From positions 1-64,000 of the forward strand of contig CAWFGC010000014.1 of NCBI GenBank assembly GCA_963815185.1: a stretch of DNA of 64,000 bases, given 5' to 3'. Positions 36,814-45,701 of the stretch are shown piece by piece. Positions within the stretch are counted from its first letter, which is position 1. Each line of letters opens with the position of its first letter. This stretch comes from SHZL01 sp963815185. GTDB taxonomy: Bacteria > Pseudomonadota > Gammaproteobacteria > Xanthomonadales > SZUA-36. The notes under the pieces are model-generated. The model was not told the DNA's origin. It saw only the letters and a program-made list of their open reading frames with translations, and did not search any database. Made by a program: the position numbers and the translations under genes.

Positions 36814-38088
36814 CTACATGTAGCCACCCAGCAGCAGCCCAAAATAAACCAATGTGAAGGTAGCGAATGCGGCGATCCCGATCACGCTCCAGACCCACAT
36901 GCCGCGCCCGGGGTGGAGTTCCGGCGGCACACCAGGGCCAAATACGGCACGGTGGTTGAGCAGCGCGATCACCGGCGCGACCAGGAACGCGACCGTCGTG
37001 CCGAAATCCAGAAACGTGCGGAATGATGAGTCCGCCATGAAGAATACAAGCGATATCGAGCCGGCGGCCAGCAGGATCATGTAGGTGCGATACATCGCGC
37101 CGCTGTCCAGCGGCACTTCGCTGATACCGCCGGGCGAATCGCCGCGCAACACGCGCGTGATGACCACCAGCACGCGCGGTAGCGCGTCCAGCCCGGTCAG
37201 GGCTGTGGTCAGCATCACCGAGATCACGGAGGCCGCGATCAAGGGGTGCGCCCATGCGCCCAGGGCGGTCTCATACAGCCCGATTAGCTGGGCGGCAAAG
37301 GACGGGGCTTCGGCTGCAGGAGCGACGCCGTCACTGTACATCGTCGCCGCCCCCATCACCAGGAAACACGCGGCGAAAAACGCGGAACCGCAGTATCCAA
37401 GGTTGAAATCGGCGAGGACGGAAGGGAGCCGCAACCGGACGCCGGCATCGCGGGCCTTGGCCAGCGTCCATACCGACTGCCACGCGGAGGCGTCGGTCGA
37501 AACCGGCATGAAGCCGCCAAGCGCGGCGATGAACAGCAGCAGCTTGAGGTCGAATTGATCCGGCGCCATGGTCAAACTGGACCAGTGGAGCCGCGGCAAG
37601 GAGAGCACCGCGGCAGCGAACGTAGAGACGGCCAGCACCACGATCAGCACCTTGTTCACCAGGTCCAGCCAGTGGAAACGGCCTACCAGCAGGAAGACCA
37701 CTCCGACAACGAGGATGCCGGCTCCGAATACCCGGGCGTCGGCTTCGAAGCCCAGAGCCGTTTGGATCAGCGCGGCCGATAGCATGCTCACCGCACCCAT
37801 CGCGAAAAACATGTAGCACAAAATCGCTCCCAGCAGCAGCCAGACCGCGAACACACCTTGCCGCCGGTAGCCCTCGATCAGCGATTCGCCGGACGCTGCC
37901 GTGTAATAGGCGCCGAAACGGAACAGCGGATATTTCAGGGCATGGATGAGGAGGATCGCCAAGCCGATCGCCAGTCCGTAGACAGCTCCAGCCCGGGTGG
38001 ACTGAACCAGGTGGGAGAGGCCGATCGCGGTGCCGGCAAAGAGCAGCCCGGGGCCGAAGGCGCTGCGGAACGTCCCGGCCTCACGCAT
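36814..38088 (-). CDS. NRAMP-like divalent-cation transporter family membrane protein
   Basis: A 424-residue membrane protein with about 11 segments. FGPGLLFAGTAIGLSHLVQS replaces the canonical NRAMP helix-1 block, and the DPGN metal-binding motif is not visible, so the substrate may not be a metal ion. Other blocks are YPLFRFGAYYTAASGESLIE and FIAALGGFMPVSTDASAWQS. The ATG at 38088 overlaps the TauD-like stop by 8 bases, so the two are translationally coupled. It may import or export the dioxygenase's substrate. Confidence 0.75.
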   Translation of the reverse strand: MREAGTFRSAFGPGLLFAGTAIGLSHLVQSTRAGAVYGLAIGLAILLIHALKYPLFRFGAYYTAASGESLIEGYRRQGVFAVWLLLGAILCYMFFAMGAVSMLSAALIQTALGFEADARVFGAGILVVGVVFLLVGRFHWLDLVNKVLIVVLAVSTFAAAVLSLPRLHWSSLTMAPDQFDLKLLLFIAALGGFMPVSTDASAWQSVWTLAKARDAGVRLRLPSVLADFNLGYCGSAFFAACFLVMGAATMYSDGVAPAAEAPSFAAQLIGLYETALGAWAHPLIAASVISVMLTTALTGLDALPRVLVVITRVLRGDSPGGISEVPLDSGAMYRTYMILLAAGSISLVFFMADSSFRTFLDFGTTVAFLVAPVIALLNHRAVFGPGVPPELHPGRGMWVWSVIGIAAFATFTLVYFGLLLGGYM

Positions 38089-38917
38089 GGGCCACCGCCA
38101 TGGGCGCGACGGTCGCCGGCAGCCAGCCCCGCACGGAAACCCGGTGCATAATCCGGCGCGTGGCCGGCACAGTCGCACGCTCGAGCCGCTGGGCGCAATG
38201 CAACAGCCGCGCGTTATCCCACATCACGATGTCATGGGGTTGATAGGAATGCAGATAAACGAAACGCGCTTCGGTCGCATGCCCGGCAAATTCCGCCAGC
38301 AACCGCCGCGCCCGGTCGTCCGGCATGCCGAGAATGCCGATGCCGGTATCGGCCGCGCCGTATAAAGCCCTGTGCCCGGTCACCGGGTGCCGGCGCACCA
38401 GGGGATGATGGAAAGTGGGCATGGAACCGTCCGTCCGCCCCTCGTAGCAGTGCACGACGGTGATCGATTCCGCCAGGGCCTGACGTTCTGCGGGCAAGGC
38501 TTCGAAAGCCGCTTTCTGGTCGGCGAACATGGTGCCGCCACCCTCGGCCGGGACCGCAACGGCGTTCAGCATCGTGACGCTCGCCGGTTCGTCGCTGTGC
38601 ACCAGGTCGGTATGCCAGTGTGCGCCGCCATTGAGCTGGCGGTCGTCGCGCAGGTCGGCGTTCGACAGGGACATCACCGCTGGAAGCCCATCGAGGCGGA
38701 GGCTCACTTCGTTATGGTGCACCGGCTGTCCGAACAGCTCACCGAAGTGCGCCAATTCCGCCGGCGTCAGGTTCTGACCGCGAAGGCACAGCACCGCGTG
38801 TTGGTACAGTAGCGGTGCCAGTGCAGCAGCCAGGTCGGGACCTGCGGCATTGCGCAAGTCCAGGCCCTGGATCTCCAGGCCGAGCCGGCCGGCAAGCGGG
38901 CGGGTAGCAAAATTCAT
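38081..38917 (-). CDS. TauD/TfdA-type Fe(II)/2-oxoglutarate dioxygenase
   Basis: A 278-residue non-haem iron oxygenase. The metal triad begins with H102-x-D104 in HWHTDLVHSDEPASVTML, and the distal His lies in DIVMWDNARLLHCAQRLERA, close to the 2-oxoglutarate-binding Arg. It hydroxylates a small organic (taurine-, sulfonate- or aryloxyacetate-like) with loss of CO2. It overlaps the NRAMP-like transporter by 8 bases. The start at 38917 gives the normal MNFATRPLAGRLGLEIQGLD opening. Confidence 0.92.
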   Translation of the reverse strand: MNFATRPLAGRLGLEIQGLDLRNAAGPDLAAALAPLLYQHAVLCLRGQNLTPAELAHFGELFGQPVHHNEVSLRLDGLPAVMSLSNADLRDDRQLNGGAHWHTDLVHSDEPASVTMLNAVAVPAEGGGTMFADQKAAFEALPAERQALAESITVVHCYEGRTDGSMPTFHHPLVRRHPVTGHRALYGAADTGIGILGMPDDRARRLLAEFAGHATEARFVYLHSYQPHDIVMWDNARLLHCAQRLERATVPATRRIMHRVSVRGWLPATVAPMAVAHA

Positions 38918-38983
38918 GTTATCGGTTCCAGTGGTGCTGACTCCGCGGCCAGTTTACCTGTTTTCCGCCGTCATCAGCGGTTG

Positions 38984-39774
38984 TCATCTCCAGATCCGGT
39001 TATCCTTAAGTTGATGCCATAGAGCCGCGGCCAGAGCCAGAGGGAACTGTTGCAACCGAATATGACAGGCTTTGTCTTGCCGGATGATATCCATGATTTC
39101 ATCCGCGGACTTGTTTGCTCCGATGACCGATGAAAAGCCATGCAAAACTTCGTGTTTTGCAAACATCAATCCGACAGCTACATCATCAACGATGTCATAG
39201 CGGATCTGGTTTTTCTTCTCACCAGGCTGCGGGCTTCCTCGGCATTGAGAAAATAACCCGAGCCGGAAATGAATGAGTTTCCCGCGTAGCTGTCCAGTTC
39301 CGAAAGTGTCTTTATGCTCTTATCGGCGCCAATTCTGTTGTGATGTAGCAGGTCCCGCCTGAGGCCGTCAGCCCATACCCATGCGCCGGAATAGCCTATG
39401 GAACTCCTCGATTGTACATAACTTTCAAACGCCGATATCTTGATCAGACTGCTCAAATTGGTTCTGAAAAATACGTCATAGCGGTCGTGCAGTAACTCCA
39501 GCGCATAAATGGTTTTGCTGAGTATTCCGGGGACACCCAATGTATGGAATTGTGGGTCGCAAAGGCGTGCAGATACAGGCCTCGACTTCGATGACAATGG
39601 CCGGATATGTTTGAACAGATTCATATCGGTGCCGCTTTCAAACAGAAGGAACACGTCAATATTCGGCTTTGCCGCATTGGTGTAACGTATCAGTTCGGTC
39701 CAATAGGTTTTGATGTAATGAAGATAAAGCGGTTGATTGACCGCAGCGATGACAAGTATGGCAATTTTTCTCAT
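38984..39774 (-). pseudogene. Glycosyltransferase-like gene, frameshifted
   Basis: From ATG 39774 (MRKIAILVIAAVNQPLYLHY) a coherent frame runs through NIDVFLLFESGTD, GILSKTIYALELLHDRYDVF and DSYAGNSFISGSGYFLNAEE. It then ends at 39178 as a spurious tail. The next frame continues NQIRYDIVDDVAVGLMFAKH, then IRLQQFPLALAAALWHQLKD, to 38984. Length is one base short of whole codons, so a one-base deletion near 39225 is likely. The blocks (strand-rich start, FFRTNLSS, SGSGYFL, VDDVAVG) resemble galactosyltransferase/fringe-like enzymes, so this is a tentative glycosyltransferase. It follows the sulfotransferase gene by 54 bases. Confidence 0.6.
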
Positions 39775-39828
39775 GGACCAGTTACCAATGTGCTGCCGGG
39801 GACACCCGGGCACCCTCTCGCAACGCGC

Positions 39829-40550
39829 TCATCCCTGATAATCCTCGCTGTGATAGCAAACCCGGCCTCCAATTTCCGAGACAAGTTCGCCGCGGACGAA
39901 TTCCAGATCTCCGGCGGAAAACGGGGCGTACTCTCGTGGAGAAAATGCCATGCTTTTGGGGTTGCAAAAGTATTTCGACTCGCCAAGAATGTGGGGGTGC
40001 CTGAGCCTGATCTGAAATTGGCGAGCGATTTTCCCGATCAAATCAGGTTGATCTCTGATGATTTCATAATTTACGAAACAAATGTTATCAACGCGCTCCT
40101 GGAGTCCCAGCAGGTGCACGATTTTCTGGGTTCTTAGTCTCAGTATGTTTTTTGCTTCTTCAATAAACCAGTAGCGGTCGCTTCTTCCGGGCCAACGGAG
40201 GTCGATTCTCGAAGTTTCGAATGACTGCCATGGCTTGCGAAGAAATTCAGTGAAGGTCAGCCCCTGATGATTTCCGGCATGATAGGGCCTGGCATGAATT
40301 GAGCGAACCCAATCATAGGGGCTTCGGAACAGGCATATGAACAAGGTGTCTGCGCTGTCATTGAGCGGTCGAAAGCACTGATAATCCGTTGATTGATTGG
40401 CCCTGCAACGCGGATGATGGTTTTTGATAAACCAGTGTTTTCCACCGAAGTCCGAGGTCAACTCGACGTTTTTCAGGTTTTTTTGAATCAGACGGCGACA
40501 AGATTGGTGCCTGAACACCGGTCCCGGAAAAGCTGAAGGTATTTGATCAT
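39829..40550 (-). pseudogene. Sulfotransferase-like gene, frameshifted
   Basis: From ATG 40550 the frame reads MIKYLQLFRDRCSGTNLV, a likely PAPS 5-phosphosulfate loop with the R-C-S-G-T-N pattern. It then stops, while the next frame continues RRLIQKNLKNVELTSDFGGK, HWFIKNHHPRC and LFICLFRSPYDWVRSIHARP, the 3-phosphate-binding region. The C-terminus (ADLSF-like FVNYEIIRDQPDLIGKIARQ) fits sulfotransferases. Length is one base short of whole codons, so one base is missing near 40497. It probably modified a surface glycan together with the neighbouring glycosyltransferase. The family call is moderate. Confidence 0.62.
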
Positions 40551-40643
40551 GCGACGACCGTGTCAATGAGATCTACGCCAGGAAGGATATCAGGGCGCCG
40601 GCTTTGGTGACCTGCATTTCGCTGATCAAGAGGCTGGGTGGCT

Positions 40644-41372
40644 ATGAAATGCTATGATCCACCTATGACATTGCTGAACGACGAGCGAATAGCACGCGGC
40701 ATGGCTGAACAAATGGAGCTGAGGGCAGCCCGTTTGCAAGCCGGTGATGCCTCGTTGGGCTGGAAGGTCGGTATGGGATCGCCGGCCGCCATGGCAAAGC
40801 TGGGCATCCAATTCCCGCTGCTGGGCTTCCTTGGCAGGAACGCCTTGCTGCCGTCGGGTGCAAGCCTGAATCTGTCGAGCTTTACCCAGGCCGTTGCGGA
40901 ACCGGAAATCGCCGTTCACATGGGAACCGACCTGGGGCCGGATGCGGATGAGCCGGCAGTGCGGGCAGCGATAGCCGGCCTTGGCCCTGCGATCGAAATT
41001 GCCGATATTCGCTTCCCGCCCGATGACGCGGAAAGCATCCTTGCCGGCAACATCTATCAGCGAGCCGTCATCATAGGACCGATGGATGCAGGCAGGGCCG
41101 GAGCCGGGCTCGAGGGTCTGTCGGCACACCTGTTGCAGGACGGTAACGAAATCGATCACACCACGGACATGGAAGCCAACACCGGCAGGATCGTGGATCT
41201 GATCCGGTTCGTGGCCGACGGGCTGGCGGGATTGGGTCTGAAACTGAGCGCGGGCGATGTTGTGATATCGGGCTCGATGGTGCCTCCTGCATTCATCAAG
41301 AGTCCGTGTACCATCAGCTTCAAACTGGACCCGTTCGATCCCCTGACGGTGCAATTCACCGGCAGTACATGA
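40644..41372 (+). CDS. Fumarylacetoacetate hydrolase / 2-keto-4-pentenoate hydratase family
   Basis: About 242 residues. The blocks DASLGWKVGMGSPAAMAKLG, AVAEPEIAVHMGTDLGPDAD, GPAIEIADIRF and the C-terminal DVVISGSMVPPAFIKSP match 2-hydroxypenta-2,4-dienoate hydratase-type FAH proteins, in which the E-x-E and Asp residues bind Mg2+. The enzyme hydrates an enol-keto acid in meta-cleavage pathways. Start could be 40644 or 40665. It is divergent from the sulfotransferase-like gene. No other meta-cleavage genes adjoin it. Confidence 0.85.
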   Translation: MKCYDPPMTLLNDERIARGMAEQMELRAARLQAGDASLGWKVGMGSPAAMAKLGIQFPLLGFLGRNALLPSGASLNLSSFTQAVAEPEIAVHMGTDLGPDADEPAVRAAIAGLGPAIEIADIRFPPDDAESILAGNIYQRAVIIGPMDAGRAGAGLEGLSAHLLQDGNEIDHTTDMEANTGRIVDLIRFVADGLAGLGLKLSAGDVVISGSMVPPAFIKSPCTISFKLDPFDPLTVQFTGST

Positions 41373-41453
41373 CCCACGAAGAACACCATCAGAGACCCTG
41401 AGGGTAGAGGTTAAATTGCCGTCGGTGACATCCAGGGCAGGGCGCGGATGGTT

Positions 41454-42782
41454 TTACGGTTTCACTCCACGCTGCAGGATGAACGGTTTACCTTCCCAGC
41501 CGGCAGCGAGCATTGGGCATTGCGCGCAGGACATGAGCAGATCACACAGGCTCAAGTTGCAGCCGACGCGATCGCCTTGCAGCAGCAGCGGCACGCGGCC
41601 CAGTGCCTGTCCCCTGCGCCCCTTGACGAGCACCACATCGCCGGGCTGAAGCAGCGTGCGCAGCACGGCCGTGGCCTGTTGCGGCGTGGTGCCTCCATCG
41701 TGAATGGCGGCTGCCGGCATCCCCGCCCGCTGTGCACCCGTCGAATAATCCTGCAAGCCGCGGCCGACGACAATCAGGTGGGCAGCGATCTTCGCAATGC
41801 GCGCCCCCAATTCCTCGTAGACGAACGTACGGTTGCCAGGCGGTTCCGTCACGTCGCCGAATAGTACGATGCGCCGCCGGGCAGGAACATCCGCGAACAG
41901 GTCAAGCGCCGCTTGCATCGTTTCCAGCCCCGATTTATGGTCGTCTCGCAGCAGCACAACTCCGTTTGTCAGGATAATCGGCTCCATCCGGCCCGGAGTT
42001 GGTGGCAGGGATTTGAGCAAGGACAGCGTTTCGTCGAGGTCCAGGCCTTCGAGCAGGGACACCGCAATCGCTGCGAGCGCCGGGTAGATCATGTGCCGGC
42101 CGATGAACCGGACAGTGGCGTCGCGCTCCTCGCCGAAGGCATTGACATGAAAATGCGATCCTTGCGGCCATTCGAGGCGCAACTCCGAGGCGCGCAGGTC
42201 GCAGTGGGCGCCGAAACCGAACGTGACTACCCGCGCGGCCGTCTGTCCCGCCATCCACATCACGTTGGAATCGTCGCCGTTCAGCACCGCCGTGCCCGAT
42301 GCCGCGAGCGCGCGGACCAGCAGGGATTTCTCGGCGCGTATGCCGTCCAGTGTCTTGAGCTGCGTTGTGGCTTCGTTGCCGATCGAGGTGACGACGACGA
42401 CCTCGGGCCGTGTCAGCCGGGCATAGCGGGCCATCTGCCCGGGGGCATCAATTCCGACTTCGATCACTGCGCGTGGCTGCGACGGCCTGATGCGGAGCAC
42501 CGCCGCCGCGAGCCAGGTAAACGCATTGCGCGTGATGTCCGGGTGCGGCGCCAGGCCGAAGACCGCTGACACGGCGCGCGTGGTCGTGGACTTGCCGAAC
42601 GATCCGGTCACCGTAACCATGCGAGTCCTGCGCACTACGGTGCGCCGGTAGATCGAGGCGAGCCCCGCGACTAGCGGAAACAATCGATAGCGGATGCCAC
42701 TTCGCACTTGCAACCTGCCGCCTGGCGTCGCCAGCATGCGCGGCAGGTCTCGCAGCCGGTATTTCAAACCTGCGGCAGGCAT
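41454..42782 (-). CDS. MurF-like Mur ligase lacking the N-terminal UDP-binding domain
   Basis: A 442-residue ATP-dependent amide ligase. The P-loop VTVTGSFGKSTTTRAVSAVF is at residues 57-76, whereas MurF has about 100 residues before it; the UDP-MurNAc-binding domain is absent and replaced by a short basic segment. The central domain (RAVIEVGIDAPGQMARYARL, VVVTSIGNEATTQLKTLDGI) and the C-terminal domain (LRDDHKSGLETMQAALDLFA, RRIVLFGDVTEPPGNRTFVY) follow MurF. So it joins an amino acid or peptide to an acceptor that is probably not UDP-MurNAc. It follows the TPR gene by 23 bases. Confidence 0.85.
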   Translation of the reverse strand: MPAAGLKYRLRDLPRMLATPGGRLQVRSGIRYRLFPLVAGLASIYRRTVVRRTRMVTVTGSFGKSTTTRAVSAVFGLAPHPDITRNAFTWLAAAVLRIRPSQPRAVIEVGIDAPGQMARYARLTRPEVVVVTSIGNEATTQLKTLDGIRAEKSLLVRALAASGTAVLNGDDSNVMWMAGQTAARVVTFGFGAHCDLRASELRLEWPQGSHFHVNAFGEERDATVRFIGRHMIYPALAAIAVSLLEGLDLDETLSLLKSLPPTPGRMEPIILTNGVVLLRDDHKSGLETMQAALDLFADVPARRRIVLFGDVTEPPGNRTFVYEELGARIAKIAAHLIVVGRGLQDYSTGAQRAGMPAAAIHDGGTTPQQATAVLRTLLQPGDVVLVKGRRGQALGRVPLLLQGDRVGCNLSLCDLLMSCAQCPMLAAGWEGKPFILQRGVKP

Positions 42783-42805
42783 TTATCGAACCGTCCGAGC
42801 GCGCA

Positions 42806-44041
42806 TCAGTCGGCTGCGCTGTCGATGAGCCCGGCCAAGGCCGGCACGGTCGGATCGACCTTCCAGGACAGCCGGTAGCAGGAATCCGCCTCGTTGCGGT
42901 TGCCGAGCCGAGCGTGGATCCACCCCAGGTGGTAGGCCGCGCGGGCGACGGGTAGCCCACCCAATGGAATCGCCCGGCCGTACGCGGCGAGCGCTTCTTC
43001 AAGGCGGCCGGCCCTGAGCAGCGCCTGACCCCGAACATCCCATGCCCGTTGGTCATTGGGGCTAAGCGAAGTCAAATGATCGCTTGCGGCGACCGCCTTG
43101 TCGACGTCGCCCAGGCGCAAGTGGGTCTTGGCGATCGTCTCATACAACGGGAAGGCGTGATCGATCCATGCCAAGCGCTCCAGTTCGCTCACGGCCTTCG
43201 CTTTCGCGGACATCTGCTGCGCCAACGCCTGGTCGAGCAGCTTGAACGTTGCTTCCGCGTCGCCGCGCAGGAAAGGTACAAAGGCGACGGCCCGGTACAC
43301 GGTTTGTTGCGCAAGAGACTCGGCGAAGCCGCCACTTTCCCGTTCTCGCATCGCCTTGAGCGCAAGATCGGCCGCCTCATGCATCGCCGGGGTGTCGCTA
43401 CCGCGCTTGCCATTGCGCACGACCACGTAAGTCGCCATGATCATCCGTGCCCTGGGGGAGCGGGTGGAGTCGCGGGCCAGGCCAAGCGCTCGTTGCTCCA
43501 GCACGCTTGTGTCGTGTGGCCGCCGCGTCAGCACTGCAAGCTCTTCCACCGCTGAATCGGCACCAAACGCGTGAGTCTCGGGATTTGCATCGCGGATGCC
43601 CAGCACGTCCGCTGCTGCAGCAACGTATCCCAGCCGCAGCATCAGATCGCTCGCACGCCGCCGCTCGTTCGGCTGAAGATCCAGGGGATTGCGCACGCGC
43701 TCGGCCACCAGCCGCCACAGGTCGGTGGCCAGATCAGAGGGAAAATTATCCATGGCACTGCCGAGCGCGTCGGCACGGCCAAGGCTGGCTGCGCCGAGTA
43801 TCCGAAGTATGGGCGGAGGATTGGTATTGAAGTGCGGCAACAGGTCGACGGACCCGTGCGCCAAGTGGCGGGCGGTGGCGTAGGTCGCCTCAGCATGCCG
43901 CGCTGACAGCCCGGCGGGTTCGGCAAGGCCGACGTAAACGCCACAGGCTACAGGGACTTCGGCAGCGAGCAGAGACTTCAACCGTCTGGCCAGAGCCTCC
44001 GGCCCGGGTGCAGGGACGTACGCAGGCGGCATGGGGATCAT
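42806..44041 (-). CDS. TPR protein of unknown function beside the Mur ligase
   Basis: A 411-residue protein. The first 300 residues have no domain I recognise but are helical and include HAEATYATARHLAHGSVDLL and FNTNPPPILRILGAASLGRA. The last 100 residues are TPR repeats (AKTHLRLGDVDKAVAASDHL, GQALLRAGRLEEALAAYGRA, YHLGWIHARLGNRNEADSCY). There is no signal peptide. It is upstream of the MurF-like gene by 23 bases and downstream of a 22-codon ORF by 90 bases, so the three are probably one transcript. It could present a substrate to the ligase; that is a guess. Confidence 0.75.
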   Translation of the reverse strand: MIPMPPAYVPAPGPEALARRLKSLLAAEVPVACGVYVGLAEPAGLSARHAEATYATARHLAHGSVDLLPHFNTNPPPILRILGAASLGRADALGSAMDNFPSDLATDLWRLVAERVRNPLDLQPNERRRASDLMLRLGYVAAAADVLGIRDANPETHAFGADSAVEELAVLTRRPHDTSVLEQRALGLARDSTRSPRARMIMATYVVVRNGKRGSDTPAMHEAADLALKAMRERESGGFAESLAQQTVYRAVAFVPFLRGDAEATFKLLDQALAQQMSAKAKAVSELERLAWIDHAFPLYETIAKTHLRLGDVDKAVAASDHLTSLSPNDQRAWDVRGQALLRAGRLEEALAAYGRAIPLGGLPVARAAYHLGWIHARLGNRNEADSCYRLSWKVDPTVPALAGLIDSAAD

Positions 44042-44131
44042 GGCGCCAACAGTTCTATGATTTGATACAGGATTGGGCTTACTCGGCCCGATGCGGAAGC
44101 GCCACGCGGGCGTGACGCCCCCACCCGAAAA

Positions 44132-44200
44132 TCACATATGCGCCCACTCGCTGAGCGCCTCGAACGCAAATTCCTCAGCCACCTTCTCGATTGTGTCCAT
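44132..44200 (-). CDS. 22-residue ORF with a perfect Shine-Dalgarno, at the head of the TPR/Mur-ligase run
   Basis: ATG at 44200 to TGA at 44132-44134 encodes 22 residues, beginning MDTIEKVAEE and ending SEWAHM, amphipathic and acidic. The Shine-Dalgarno AAGGAGGT (44216 to 44209 on the minus strand) is a perfect match to the 16S tail, with the ideal 8-base gap. Such a site in front of a 22-codon frame is unlikely by chance. It could be a peptide precursor, a small functional peptide, or a translated leader for the genes downstream. No known RiPP motif is visible. It is too short for ordinary gene callers. Confidence 0.55.
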   Translation of the reverse strand: MDTIEKVAEEFAFEALSEWAHM

Positions 44201-44208
44201 GACAAACG

Positions 44209-44216
44209 ACCTCCTT
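44209..44216 (-). promoter_or_regulatory. Perfect Shine-Dalgarno of the 22-codon ORF
   Basis: AAGGAGGT, eight of eight matches to the anti-Shine-Dalgarno, 8 bases before the ATG at 44200. It decides that start; no other reading frame uses it. Confidence 0.7.
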
Positions 44217-44768
44217 GCTAGGGTAATAGACTACGCAACGGTGCGGCCCATCGCCGCGAAATCGGGACACGCGAGCCAGGGCCGCTGCAAGTGTAGCGTA
44301 TGGGCGGCGCAAACGCGATATTGCAAAACTCCCGGTCGCCCGTCACCAAATACGAGCGTAGGAGCATTGCCCGCAAGGCTATTACCGATTATCCGTTTTA
44401 CCGCTTACTCGAAGCTCTGCAGCCGGCAGGCCGCGCTGTAATCGTTCATCACCGTCCGGGTAGCCCGTCGGTTGACGGGTTTCGGCGTCATTGCTGCTGC
44501 CTGATTTTGCACGAACATGGAACCGGCCTGGAGCCGGCATTTCGTCTCAAAAATCAGTGCACTAATCGCACGGATCATCCTGTTTACTCATCTAAGTACT
44601 AGATATTGCGAATTTTTTTGGCTTTCTTAACCGCTCTCACGTGATTCGCAATGAAGCTCTTATCTTGCCTATACTCATTGACCAACAGCGTGCGGGAGTC
44701 GTTCCAGGGCCGCGGGCTTATTGGAACACGTGTCGCGCCGATGTTCAGTCGCGAAAGGAAGTCTGTCC
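44217..44768. other. About 550 bases without a supported gene
   Basis: Between the 22-codon ORF and the beta-propeller gene I find no reading frame with both a ribosome site and a coherent product. An open frame on the plus strand from 44300 to 44602 has Arg- and Cys-rich composition and no recognisable domain. The last part (about 44560-44690) is AT-rich and probably carries the promoter of the beta-propeller gene; I could not identify clear -35 and -10 boxes. AAAGGAAG at about 44756-44762 is the ribosome site of the gene at 44769. Confidence 0.5.
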
Positions 44769-45701
44769 ATGGCTAAAATGAATCACCTCATTCTCGTTGC
44801 CTGCCTGCTGCCCCTGCTGGCTCGGGCTGTTGAAGCCGGGCAAGCGCCCCAGACGTTGACTCATCCGCGGTTCTCCTACCCAACATGGTCCCCGGACGGA
44901 ACCCACATCCTTTACGAAAGCAGTGTCACTGGCAACTGGGAAATCTACATCATGGATTCGGAAGGGATTTCCGACAGCGGCGGCAAAGTCGTAAGGCTGA
45001 CGGACAACGACAGCCTGGATCGCATGCCCTCCTGGTCGCCCGACGGCCAGTATATCGCGTTCATTTCGGACCGGGACGGGGACTTCGAAGTATTCAGGAT
45101 GCGTGCCGATGGCTCAGAGCAAACCCAGCTCACACATGATGATTTGAATGAGATCCACCCATACTGGACTTCCGACAGCCAGCGTATCGTCTTCAACTCG
45201 CAGGTGAAGGGAGAAAGACTCTACGCCATCTGGATCATGAATCGTGACGGCACCCAGCAGCGGGAACTGTTGCGCGATAAGGACCTCAACAGCTATGCCC
45301 AGATGTCGCCTGATTCCACGCAGATCGTTTTCGACAAATGGCAGGACAACGATGAGAACAACGGAGAGATCTACATCCTGGAGTTGCAGACCGGGAAACT
45401 CCGGCGGCTGACCGACAACCAGGACATCTACGATGGCTACCCCACCTGGTCCCCGGACGGCAGCAGGATTATTTATGCATCGGAAGTGGGCTCGGAGTTC
45501 AAGCTTTTCGGCATCCATCCTGATGGGTCGGGCCGCCAACAACTCACGTTTGGCCCTGGAAGTGACGCACGCCCTTCTGTCTCGCCTGATGGCGCCCGCG
45601 TGCTCTTTAACCGGGAGCTTGGCGACAACATCAACATCGTCGTCATGCCGCTTTCTGATGAATCCGAAGACGCGACGGCCACGACACCACCCAATCCCTA
45701 A
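44769..45701 (+). CDS. Exported TolB-like beta-propeller (PD40 repeats)
   Basis: A 310-residue protein with signal peptide (HLILVACLLPLLARAVEAGQ). At least five WD40-like PD40 repeats are visible: YPTWSPDGTHILYESSVTGN, PSWSPDGQYIAFISDRDGDF, PYWTSDSQRIVFNSQ, YPTWSPDGSRIIYASEVGSE and PSVSPDGARVLFNREL. Between blades are DGSEQTQLTHDD-type links. It should sit in the periplasm and bind proteins or peptides. The ATG at 44769 follows AAGGAAG. After its TAA the same frame continues with another blade to 45812 (see next entry). Confidence 0.88.
   Translation: MAKMNHLILVACLLPLLARAVEAGQAPQTLTHPRFSYPTWSPDGTHILYESSVTGNWEIYIMDSEGISDSGGKVVRLTDNDSLDRMPSWSPDGQYIAFISDRDGDFEVFRMRADGSEQTQLTHDDLNEIHPYWTSDSQRIVFNSQVKGERLYAIWIMNRDGTQQRELLRDKDLNSYAQMSPDSTQIVFDKWQDNDENNGEIYILELQTGKLRRLTDNQDIYDGYPTWSPDGSRIIYASEVGSEFKLFGIHPDGSGRQQLTFGPGSDARPSVSPDGARVLFNRELGDNINIVVMPLSDESEDATATTPPNP

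Noticed and set aside
44300..44602. A 100-codon plus-strand frame in the gap before the propeller gene
   Set aside because: No ribosome site, Arg/Cys-rich random-looking composition, no domain.
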